Part shown: positions 56,948 to 64,000 of the stretch, one piece after another
Layout: every line of letters begins with the position of its first letter
Position numbering within the stretch: position 1 is the stretch's first letter
Origin: Planctomonas sp. JC2975
Lineage (GTDB): Bacteria; Actinomycetota; Actinomycetes; Actinomycetales; Microbacteriaceae
NCBI RefSeq assembly: GCF_012985205.1
Contig: NZ_JABEKS010000001.1
Span: forward strand, 372,001 to 436,000
DNA length: 64,000 nucleotides
Direction of reading: 5' to 3'
Made by a program: the position numbers and the translations under genes
Notes under the pieces: model-generated
Databases searched by the model: none
Told to the model about the DNA's origin: nothing
What the model saw: only the letters and a program-made list of their open reading frames with translations

Positions 56948-58321
56948 CTACTCGAGGTAGTCGCGGAGCGACTGCGAGCGGGACGGATGACGCAGCTTGG
57001 CCATCGTCTTGGACTCGATCTGGCGGATGCGCTCCCGGGTGACCCCGAACGTGTCGCCGATCTGGTCGAGCGTCTTGGGCATGCCGTCACCGAGCCCGAA
57101 GCGCATGCGGATCACACCAGCCTCGCGCTCGGACAGGGAGTCGAGCAGGCTCTCCAGCTGCTTCTGCAGCATCGTGAAGCCCACCGCGTCGGCCGGAACG
57201 ACCGCCTCGGTGTCCTCGATCAGGTCGCCGAATTCGCTGTCGCCGTCCTCGCCGAGAGGCGTGTGCAGCGAGATCGGCTCGCGGCCGTACTTCTGCACCT
57301 CGATGACCTTCTCAGGGGTCATGTCGAGCTCCTTGGAGAGCTCCTCAGGCGTGGGTTCGCGACCCAGATCCTGCAGCATCTGCCGCTGCACGCGGGCCAG
57401 CTTGTTGATGACCTCGACCATGTGCACCGGGATGCGGATGGTGCGCGCCTGGTCGGCCATCGCACGTGTGATGGCCTGGCGGATCCACCACGTGGCGTAG
57501 GTGGAGAACTTGAAGCCCTTCGTGTAGTCGAACTTCTCGACGGCACGGATCAGGCCCAGGTTGCCTTCCTGGATGAGATCGAGGAACTGCATGCCGCGAC
57601 CGGTGTACCGCTTGGCGAGGGAGACAACGAGGCGCAGGTTGGCGCCGAGGAGGTGGCTCTTCGCGCGCTGGCCGTCGCGGGCGACCCAGCCGAGGTCGCG
57701 TCCCAACTGGGACCGCTTCTCCTGGTCGGTCATGGCGCCGAGCTTCTCCTCGGCGAACAGTCCGGCCTCGATGCGCATAGCGAGCTCGACCTCTTCAGCC
57801 GCGTTCAGCAGCGGGACCTTTCCGATCTGCTTCAGGTAGTCCTTGACCGGATCCGCCGTCGCGCCCGTGATCTGCGTCGAGTAGACGGGGACGTCGTCCT
57901 CTTCGTCGACTGCACGGAGAACGATGGCGCCGGTGGGCAGCGGTTCGCTGGGCTGCGCCGCGTCGCTGTCGGAGTCGTCAGTCGACTTCGTGGTGGTCGT
58001 GTCGCCTGCGTCGGACGAATCGTCACCGGACTCGGTGTCCTCTGACGCGTCGACAGCCTCGAGGTCGCCCGATTCGGCGTCCTCGAGCTCTTCCTCGTCG
58101 AGCTCTTCCTCGTCGTCCGACTTCGTCGGAGATGCCTTGCGGGATGCCTTGGCCGGCGAAGCCTTCGAGCTCGCCTTCGCCTTGCTCGCAGCCGGCTTGG
58201 CGGCCGTCTTCGCGGTCGACTTCGCTGCTGTCGTCTTCGACGCGGCGCGTGCCGGCGCCTTCTTCGCGGCAGCGGTCGTGGGCTCCTCTACGGTGGGGGC
58301 GTCAGCCGTTTTGGTTGCCAT
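56948..58321 (-). CDS. sigA: Primary RNA polymerase sigma factor (SigA/HrdB)
   Basis: Housekeeping sigma-70, 457 residues. An Ala/Lys-rich and then acidic N-terminal region (to about residue 140) is followed by region 1.2 ([29 protein letters not shown]), region 2 ([43 protein letters not shown]) and region 4 ([41 protein letters not shown]). ATG 58321 is preceded by GGAAGG. It is followed directly by the murT-like gene, so vegetative transcription could feed the wall cluster. Confidence 0.97.
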   Translation of the reverse strand: MATKTADAPTVEEPTTAAAKKAPARAASKTTAAKSTAKTAAKPAASKAKASSKASPAKASRKASPTKSDDEEELDEEELEDAESGDLEAVDASEDTESGDDSSDAGDTTTTKSTDDSDSDAAQPSEPLPTGAIVLRAVDEEDDVPVYSTQITGATADPVKDYLKQIGKVPLLNAAEEVELAMRIEAGLFAEEKLGAMTDQEKRSQLGRDLGWVARDGQRAKSHLLGANLRLVVSLAKRYTGRGMQFLDLIQEGNLGLIRAVEKFDYTKGFKFSTYATWWIRQAITRAMADQARTIRIPVHMVEVINKLARVQRQMLQDLGREPTPEELSKELDMTPEKVIEVQKYGREPISLHTPLGEDGDSEFGDLIEDTEAVVPADAVGFTMLQKQLESLLDSLSEREAGVIRMRFGLGDGMPKTLDQIGDTFGVTRERIRQIESKTMAKLRHPSRSQSLRDYLE

Positions 58322-58540
58322 GGAGTTCACCTTCCAGCCTCCCGATTCACACGCGCAGCGGTGAGGATCGCGGGGGTTCGGGTCGCTTGCGGACACTATG
58401 AGGACCCATGTCAAGTCCGGAAGCTGGTAGCGCGGCCCGGGATGGCCACTGGCCGATCCGCGAACGCCGTACTGTTCCGAAGGTGAACGGGTCCAATCAT
58501 CGATTATTGCACGGTTCGGACGCCGGCCACGCAGTGCCGC

Positions 58541-59854
58541 TCAATGGCGGCTCCGGTTCCACCGTGCAACTACTGCAACCCAGAGCGGACCCACTTCTAT
58601 TCCCTCGTCGTCGAGAAGGCGCTTGCGGGTCCGCTTGCGTGCGCCGACGAGGAAGATCACTCCGACACCAACGACCAGGTATTGCACGGTGAACGCGATC
58701 TTGAACCCGTCGACCGTGTAGAGGCCGGTGGATGCCAGATGGCTGTGCCAGTCGAGCAGAACGCCCATCAGGTAGATCATCAGGAAGCTCGCAGCGAATC
58801 CTCCGACATTGACGAAACCGTTCGCGGATCCGAGCGCGTGCATCGGGTTCGATGTGCGCGCGAAGTCGAATCCGATCAACGAGCCGGGACCTCCCGCTCC
58901 GATCACCACGAGCAGGAGCACGACGAGCCACACCGGCGGCGATCCCGGCCAGAGGAGCATCAACGTCCAGACGACGGCCATCGCGATCACGATCGTGAGC
59001 ACGATGTTGCTCCTGCGCAGGGGGAACCGTGCCGTGAGGATGCCGAGCAGGGGCCCGACCACCAGCGCGGCGCCGACGATGATCGTCAGCATCCAGGACG
59101 CCTCAGTCGGGCTGTAGCCCAGCGCGAACACCATGAACGGGAATCCCCACATCAAGGCGAACATGGTGCCGGAGGACTGCGTGACGAAGTGGGACCAGAA
59201 CCCCAGCTGGGTGCCGGGGCGCACGATTGCGATGCCGAGCTGACGGAACGACTGACGCCAGGTCGCGGGCCGCTCCCCCTCGTCCGAGCCTTCTGGACCG
59301 TTGCGCACCGCCACCAGGATCGCGACGAAGGCGACGATGGCGACGCCGGCCGCCGAGAGGAACGCCACGGTCCATCCCGACTGGTGCAGCAGAAGCGCGA
59401 ACGGCACGGCCGAGAGCACCTGGCCGAGCTGGCCGATGTTGCCAACCCACTGCGACAGCTGAGGCACTTGGCGCCCGGAGAACCACGAGTTCACCAAGCG
59501 GATGAGCGAGGTGAAGATCATCGCGTCGCCTGCGCCCACCAGGATGCGGCCGAGCACGGCGATGCCGATGACGCTCGAGAACGCGACGGTCGTCTGTCCG
59601 ACGGCCATCAGCGCCGTGCCGGTCAGCATGAGGGCGCGTGGTCCGACGCGGTCGATGAGCACCCCGACCGGGATCTGCATGCCGGCGTAGACGACAAGCT
59701 GGAGCACCGCGAGGGTGGACAGCAGCGAGGCCGTCGAGTGGAAGCGTTCGGTTGCGGACACGCCGGCGACGCCGATGGTCGATCGCTCCATCACGGCGAC
59801 GAGGTATCCGAACACGCCCGCGGTGAAGATCAGCCACGAACGTACGGAATTCAC
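58541..59854 (-). CDS. MFS transporter
   Basis: A 437-residue 12-span major-facilitator protein starting MNSVRSWLIFTAGVFGYLVAVMERSTIGVAGV. Motif A is seen as GVLIDRVGPRALMLTG; the central loop (EGSDEGERPATWRQS) is short. It resembles nitrate/nitrite-type or Rv-type anion carriers only weakly, so the substrate is open. ATG 59854. A 219-base region separates it from sigA downstream. Confidence 0.9.
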   Translation of the reverse strand: MNSVRSWLIFTAGVFGYLVAVMERSTIGVAGVSATERFHSTASLLSTLAVLQLVVYAGMQIPVGVLIDRVGPRALMLTGTALMAVGQTTVAFSSVIGIAVLGRILVGAGDAMIFTSLIRLVNSWFSGRQVPQLSQWVGNIGQLGQVLSAVPFALLLHQSGWTVAFLSAAGVAIVAFVAILVAVRNGPEGSDEGERPATWRQSFRQLGIAIVRPGTQLGFWSHFVTQSSGTMFALMWGFPFMVFALGYSPTEASWMLTIIVGAALVVGPLLGILTARFPLRRSNIVLTIVIAMAVVWTLMLLWPGSPPVWLVVLLLVVIGAGGPGSLIGFDFARTSNPMHALGSANGFVNVGGFAASFLMIYLMGVLLDWHSHLASTGLYTVDGFKIAFTVQYLVVGVGVIFLVGARKRTRKRLLDDEGIEVGPLWVAVVARWNRSRH

Positions 59855-59961
59855 TCCTCTACGTTACGTGCGGATTCCAGGGGTCCCCGACGCCTCGTCC
59901 CCACAGCTTTCGGCGTGCACTCGCCGTCGCGGCACAGAGCCGCCGCCGGATGCGCCTGTGC

Positions 59962-60897
59962 CTATCGGCCGGACGCGTCCTCGTCGCCCTTGCGGCGATA
60001 GGCCAGGAAGTTCTCGAGCTCCGCTGCGATCTCGTCGGCCGACGGCAACGCCCCATCGAGGTGGGTCAGCGGCGACTTCACGGGGCTGTCCTGCATGTAT
60101 GCATCGTGACGCTGTTCGAGTGCGCCAACGAGGCGTTCGAGCTCCGGATTGCCCGCGACCTGCTCGTCGATGTTCGCGATGAACTCGCGGTCCTCTTCGC
60201 GCAGCTTGTCCGTCGGGAAGATCAGACCCGTCACCGTGCTGATGCTCTCGATCGCGGTCACCGCCGCAGCCGGGTACTCGGTGTCTCCCAGGTAATGGGG
60301 AACGAGCAGCACGAATCCGATGGTGGAGGCGCCGACCTCCTGCAGGCGGTACTCCACGAGATGCATCGCCGTCGCGGGCGCCTGAGTGGTGGGACGCCAC
60401 ACCGACATCGAGTCGGCGAGGCCGTCGCGGTTGCCGCTCACGGTGACGCCGATCGGCCGTGTGTGCGGCACGGGCATCGGGATGCTGTGCACCCAGATCG
60501 TGGACCGCACCTTGAGCAGGGACACCAGGTCGAGAACAGCGGTCGAGAACCGCTCCCACTGGAAGTCGGGCTCGTATCCGGTGAGCAGGAGGAACTGCTG
60601 CCCGAGCTCGTCGCGCATCAGATAGAGGCTCAGCTGGGCGGGACGGTAGTCGGTGAGGTGGTCCTGATCGAACGTGATGATCGGACGCCGCGCGCGGTAG
60701 TCGAGCAGCGCATCCGAGTCGAACCGAACGATCTCCTCGTTGTCCATCGTCTCCAGCAGATACGTGCTCAACTGCGAGACGGCTGCGCCTGCGTCGGCGA
60801 ATCCGGTCAGACCAGCGACGAGGTACAGGCCGGTCGGCACACCGTCCAGTGCCGACCGAACGTCGTAGAGCTCGCGAGGATCCTGCATGAAAACCAT
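59962..60897 (-). CDS. PAC2 family (proteasome assembly chaperone-like) protein
   Basis: A 311-residue cytoplasmic protein of the PAC2 family (PF09754), recognised from LYLVAGLTGFADAGAAVSQLSTYLLE, ITFDQDHLTDYRPAQLSLYLMRDELGQQFLLLTGYEPDFQWERF, and the VPHYLGDTEYPAA region. In actinobacteria these proteins are of unknown function; a link to proteasome assembly is only by fold. ATG 60897 or 60888 are both possible; neither has a good Shine-Dalgarno. It is divergent from pepA across 79 bases. Confidence 0.9.
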   Translation of the reverse strand: MVFMQDPRELYDVRSALDGVPTGLYLVAGLTGFADAGAAVSQLSTYLLETMDNEEIVRFDSDALLDYRARRPIITFDQDHLTDYRPAQLSLYLMRDELGQQFLLLTGYEPDFQWERFSTAVLDLVSLLKVRSTIWVHSIPMPVPHTRPIGVTVSGNRDGLADSMSVWRPTTQAPATAMHLVEYRLQEVGASTIGFVLLVPHYLGDTEYPAAAVTAIESISTVTGLIFPTDKLREEDREFIANIDEQVAGNPELERLVGALEQRHDAYMQDSPVKSPLTHLDGALPSADEIAAELENFLAYRRKGDEDASGR

Positions 60898-60976
60898 GCT
60901 AGCCAGCGGTCCCCGGCGCTCTGGGAGGCTGGAGCAAGCCCTCAGCGAACAGCCCGTGCGCCGTAGCATCCTCGAT

Positions 60977-62452
60977 ATGGCTTCTCCCTCTCTTGCCCTC
61001 GCCTCCACTCGTCCCGACCCGGCGTCTGGCGACGTCCTCGTTCTCTTCGTGCGCTCAGGAAGCGATGCGCCGACCGTGCTCGGCCGTGATGTCGCGACTG
61101 ATCTGCTCGCGCAGGTGAAGTCGACGGGAGCTGCTGACCAGGTGATCCGGATGCCCGCCGGCGTCGTCGACGACCTGCCCGTCGTGCTCGCCGGCGTCGG
61201 ACCGGCCGCCACCACCGCGGCGCTCCGAGCGGCGGCGGGTGCCGCGGCACGCTCGGCAGCAGGAGACGGACGCCTCATCCTCGATCCCAGTGCGGAGACG
61301 GATGCGCAGCTCACGGCGGTTCTGGAAGGCGCCGCCATCGGTGCATACGCCTTTCACGGTCGTTCGAAGCGCGGTGGCGATCGAGCCCCTGTCGCCGAAA
61401 TCGTCGTTATCGGTTCGTCGGACGCCGCCGTGCAACTCGTCGACCGCGCACGAGTGCTTGCGGACGCCGTCTTCCTCACGCGCGATCTCGCGAACACCCC
61501 GCCGTCGGAGCAGGGACCGCAGGACCTCGCGGAAGCGGCCGTCGCCGCGGCCGCCGACCTCCCCATTGCGGTGACGGTCTGGGACGAAGAGGCGCTGGCG
61601 GCCGATGGATTCGGCGGAATACTGGGCGTCGGCAGCGGATCCGCTCGCCCGCCGAGGCTGGTCCGCCTGGACTACGCGCCTGCCGAAGCCGGTGCTCATG
61701 TCGCGCTCGTCGGCAAGGGCATCACGTTCGACTCCGGCGGCCTCTCGCTCAAGCCGCCGGTGTCGATGGTCGGCATGAAATACGACATGGTGGGTGCGGC
61801 ATCCGTTCTCGCGGCCGTCGTGGCCATCGCCCGTCTGGGCCTTCCCGTGCACGTCACCGGATGGATGTGCATCGCCGAGAACCTGCCCTCCGGTTCCGCC
61901 ATCCGTCCGAACGACGTGCTCACGATCAAGGGCGGCACACGCGTCGAGGTCCTGAACACCGACGCGGAGGGACGGCTCGTGCTGGCTGACGGGCTGCAGG
62001 CGGCGTCGGACGAGCATCCGGACGTCGTGATCGACATCGCGACGCTCACCGGAGCCCAGATCGTCGCACTGGGCACGAGGTATTCAGCCGTCATGGGCGA
62101 CGACGAGGTGGTGACCCGCATCAGGGACGCCGCCGCACGCGCCGACGAGCTCGTCTGGCCGATGCCGCTGCCTGCGGAGCTGCGCGCCACACTGGCATCC
62201 GAGGTCGCCGACCTCACGAACGCCACGCCGGGCAACACGGCGGGAGGGATGCTTTTGGCCGGCGTCTTTCTGCGCGAGTTCGTGGGCAAGGCATCCGACG
62301 ACGCTGGCGCAGGAACCGTGCCGTGGGCGCACTTGGACATCGCCGGATCCGCACAGAACTTCGGATCACCGCACGGCTACACGCCGAAGGGGGCGACCGG
62401 AGTTCTGGTGCGAACGCTGGTCGCCGTGGCCGAGGACTTCATAGCCCAGTAG
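60977..62452 (+). CDS. pepA: Leucyl aminopeptidase (M17)
   Basis: Hexameric, two-metal cytosolic exopeptidase, 491 residues. The M17 active site is seen in VGKGITFDSGGLSLKP, MKYDMVGAASVL, and the signature NTDAEGRLVLADGL, with the final GMLLAGVFLREFV and WAHLDIAGSA. ATG 60977 starts MASPSLALASTRPDPA; the open frame runs 30 codons further upstream without homology. Followed by lpdA on the same strand after 107 bases. Confidence 0.96.
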   Translation: MASPSLALASTRPDPASGDVLVLFVRSGSDAPTVLGRDVATDLLAQVKSTGAADQVIRMPAGVVDDLPVVLAGVGPAATTAALRAAAGAAARSAAGDGRLILDPSAETDAQLTAVLEGAAIGAYAFHGRSKRGGDRAPVAEIVVIGSSDAAVQLVDRARVLADAVFLTRDLANTPPSEQGPQDLAEAAVAAAADLPIAVTVWDEEALAADGFGGILGVGSGSARPPRLVRLDYAPAEAGAHVALVGKGITFDSGGLSLKPPVSMVGMKYDMVGAASVLAAVVAIARLGLPVHVTGWMCIAENLPSGSAIRPNDVLTIKGGTRVEVLNTDAEGRLVLADGLQAASDEHPDVVIDIATLTGAQIVALGTRYSAVMGDDEVVTRIRDAAARADELVWPMPLPAELRATLASEVADLTNATPGNTAGGMLLAGVFLREFVGKASDDAGAGTVPWAHLDIAGSAQNFGSPHGYTPKGATGVLVRTLVAVAEDFIAQ

Positions 62453-62559
62453 TAGGGTCGTATGGGCAGGAATCGCCTGCCGACTGACGGCCGCCTGCAG
62501 CCGAAGACCGATCGCTCGCAGACGGTGACGTCCACCATCCCGACCCGAGGAGTGAATGG

Positions 62560-63933
62560 GTGTCTGAGCAGAACTTCGACATCGTGGTTCTGGGCGGCGG
62601 GAGCGGAGGCTACGCAGCGGCATTGCGCGCAAGCGAGCTCGGCTTCTCTGTTGCCCTTATCGAGAAGGACAAGGTCGGAGGGACCTGCCTGCATCGCGGA
62701 TGCATCCCGACGAAGGCGCTCCTGCATGCAGCCGAAGTCGCCGACTACTCGCGCGAATCGTCGAAGTTCGGCGTGACCACCTCGTTCGAGGGCATCGACA
62801 TCGCCGGAGTCACCACGTATCGCGAAGGCATCGTCGCGAAGAAGTACAAGGGCCTTCAGGGCCTGGTCAAGGCACGCGGCATCACAACCGTCGAGGGCGA
62901 GGGCCGTCTCGTCGCGCCGAAGACCGTGCGGGTGGGCGACGTCGACTACGTCGGCAAGAACATCGTGCTCGCGACCGGCTCGTACTCGCGTTCGCTGCCA
63001 GGGCTGGAGATCGGCGGCCGCGTCATAACCAGCGAGCAGGCTCTCGAGCTCGATTTCGTTCCGAAGAAGGTCGCCGTCCTCGGCGGCGGTGTCATCGGCG
63101 TCGAGTTCGCCAGTGTGTGGAAGTCGTTCGGCGCCGAGGTCACCATCATCGAGGCGCTCCCCCATCTCGTTCCCAACGAGGACGAGTCGATCAGCAAGTC
63201 CCTCGAGCGCGCTTTCCGTCGCCGCGGGATCGACTTCCGCCTCGGCATCCGCTTCCAGGGCGTGACGCAGAACGACGACGGCGTCGTTGTGACGCTGGAG
63301 AACGGTGACACCGTCGACGCCGAGCTGCTGCTCGTCGCGGTCGGCCGCGGACCCGTCACGGCCGGGCTCGGATACGAGGAAGCCGGCGTCACCGTCGACC
63401 GCGGATTCGTGATCACCGATGAGCGCCTCCACACCAGCGTGGAGGGCGTCTACGCCGTCGGCGACATCGTGCCCGGACTGCAGCTCGCGCACCGCGGATT
63501 CCAGCAGGGCATCTTCGTCGCGGAGGAGATCGCCGGCCTGTCGCCAATCGTCGTGTCGGATGTGAACATCCCCAAGGTCACGTACTGCGACCCGGAGGTC
63601 GCGTCGATCGGACTGAGCCAGGCGAAGGCCGAGGCGGAATACGGCGCAGAGAACGTGACGTCGTACGACTACAGCCTCGCAGGCAACGGCAAGAGCGAGA
63701 TCATCGGCACCACGGGTTCGATCAAGGTCGTGCGCGTCAACGACGGACCGGTCGTCGGCATCCACATGATCGGTGCACGTGTCGGAGAGCTCATCGGAGA
63801 GGCGCAGCTCGCCGTGAACTGGGAGGCGTACCCCGAGGACATCGCGCCGTTCATCCACGCGCACCCCACCCAGAACGAGGCTCTCGGCGAGGCGTTCCTC
63901 TACCTCGCAGGCAAGCCGCTGCATGCGCTGTGA
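62560..63933 (+). CDS. lpdA: Dihydrolipoyl dehydrogenase
   Basis: FAD enzyme E3 of the 2-oxo-acid dehydrogenase complexes, 457 residues. The FAD motif is IVVLGGGSGGYAAALRA, the redox disulfide GGTCLHRGCIPTKALL (Cys42 and Cys47 region), the NAD motif VAVLGGGVIGVEFAS, GVYAVGDI, and the His-Glu pair in FIHAHPTQNEALGEAF. GTG at 62560 has GGAG eight bases upstream. A ribosome-binding site for the next gene, probably the E2 subunit, follows 54 bases after the stop. Confidence 0.97.
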   Translation: MSEQNFDIVVLGGGSGGYAAALRASELGFSVALIEKDKVGGTCLHRGCIPTKALLHAAEVADYSRESSKFGVTTSFEGIDIAGVTTYREGIVAKKYKGLQGLVKARGITTVEGEGRLVAPKTVRVGDVDYVGKNIVLATGSYSRSLPGLEIGGRVITSEQALELDFVPKKVAVLGGGVIGVEFASVWKSFGAEVTIIEALPHLVPNEDESISKSLERAFRRRGIDFRLGIRFQGVTQNDDGVVVTLENGDTVDAELLLVAVGRGPVTAGLGYEEAGVTVDRGFVITDERLHTSVEGVYAVGDIVPGLQLAHRGFQQGIFVAEEIAGLSPIVVSDVNIPKVTYCDPEVASIGLSQAKAEAEYGAENVTSYDYSLAGNGKSEIIGTTGSIKVVRVNDGPVVGIHMIGARVGELIGEAQLAVNWEAYPEDIAPFIHAHPTQNEALGEAFLYLAGKPLHAL

Positions 63934-63986
63934 CCACGGCGCCGGGCCGGGCACTGCAATAAGCTTTCGTATCGAATCGCATTCTT

Positions 63987-63993
63987 AAAGGAG
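63987..63993 (+). promoter_or_regulatory. Ribosome-binding site of the next gene (start beyond the window)
   Basis: AAAGGAG lies seven bases before the window edge with no start codon yet. In actinobacteria lpdA is followed by the dihydrolipoamide acyltransferase gene (sucB), which this site probably serves; that gene is not visible. Confidence 0.7.
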
Positions 63994-64000
63994 ACATAGT

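Noticed and set aside
58409-58414. Perfect TTGACA upstream of sigA (minus strand)
   Set aside because: No -10 lies at 16-18 bases; the only AT-rich hexamer (TAGTGT) is 10 bases away, so I do not call a promoter.

Overview
The window is 64 kb of GC-rich chromosome from an actinobacterium, most likely of the family Microbacteriaceae. This rests on conserved actinobacterial gene orders (thrS/HIT … pdxS-pdxT-yebC-ruvCAB-yajC-secD-secF … relA; DUF3000-rnd-fadA-fadB-dxs-acnA; dut-DUF3710-DUF3159; sepH-phosphodiesterase-parC/parE-DUF7455-sigA), on actinobacteria-restricted DUF families, on frequent GTG starts with 4-base stop/start overlaps, and on the cell-wall cluster described below. No insertion sequence, prophage or CRISPR array was seen. 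Coding density is about 92%.

Layout. 1-10.6 kb (minus strand): stringent-response synthetase (truncated by the window edge), a rhodanese, the SecDF-YajC export accessory complex, RuvABC, a YebC regulator and the PdxST pyridoxal-phosphate synthase, with one broken LuxR-type remnant. 10.7-15.6 kb: pyridoxal kinase, HIT hydrolase, thrS and a membrane esterase. 15.8-16.4 kb: a Gly-Cys-Val tRNA operon and a divergent tRNA-Val. 16.5-24.8 kb: a two-component system, an ammonium transporter with a candidate GlnR operator, a membrane-anchored GH5-type glycosidase and a drug-efflux MFS protein. 24.8-34.6 kb: ZapE, a sulfurtransferase and SufE (sulfur handling), RNase D, and fatty-acid beta-oxidation FadA/FadB. 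34.7-44.6 kb: dxs, aconitase, a CtpE-like P-type ATPase, and the dut-DUF3710-DUF3159 operon. 44.6-52.7 kb: DUF4193, SepH, phosphodiesterase, and the convergent ParC/ParE topoisomerase genes. 52.7-58.3 kb: sigA followed on the same strand by a murT-like, gatD-like, alrB, alrA set. 58.5-64 kb: an MFS carrier, a PAC2 protein, leucyl aminopeptidase and dihydrolipoamide dehydrogenase; a ribosome-binding site for the next gene (probably sucB) is the last thing visible.

The most unusual region is 52.7-56.9 kb. Two overlapping alanine-racemase-like genes have complementary losses: the downstream one keeps the PLP-lysine barrel but lacks the catalytic tyrosine of the C-terminal domain, while the upstream one keeps the GYADG tyrosine and the methionine loop but has lost the PLP lysine and most of the PLP pocket. 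Because the Alr active site is built from both subunits of a dimer, the pair looks like an obligate heterodimer with one complete active site. It lies with a MurT-like ligase that has lost its zinc ribbon and a GatD-like protein that has lost its catalytic Cys and His. I infer a dedicated peptidoglycan-bridge system (a D-amino acid made by the racemase and coupled by the ligase to the D-Glu alpha-carboxyl, as required for group B peptidoglycan of Microbacteriaceae) rather than the usual D-Glu amidation. The residue losses are read directly from the sequence; the function is a hypothesis.
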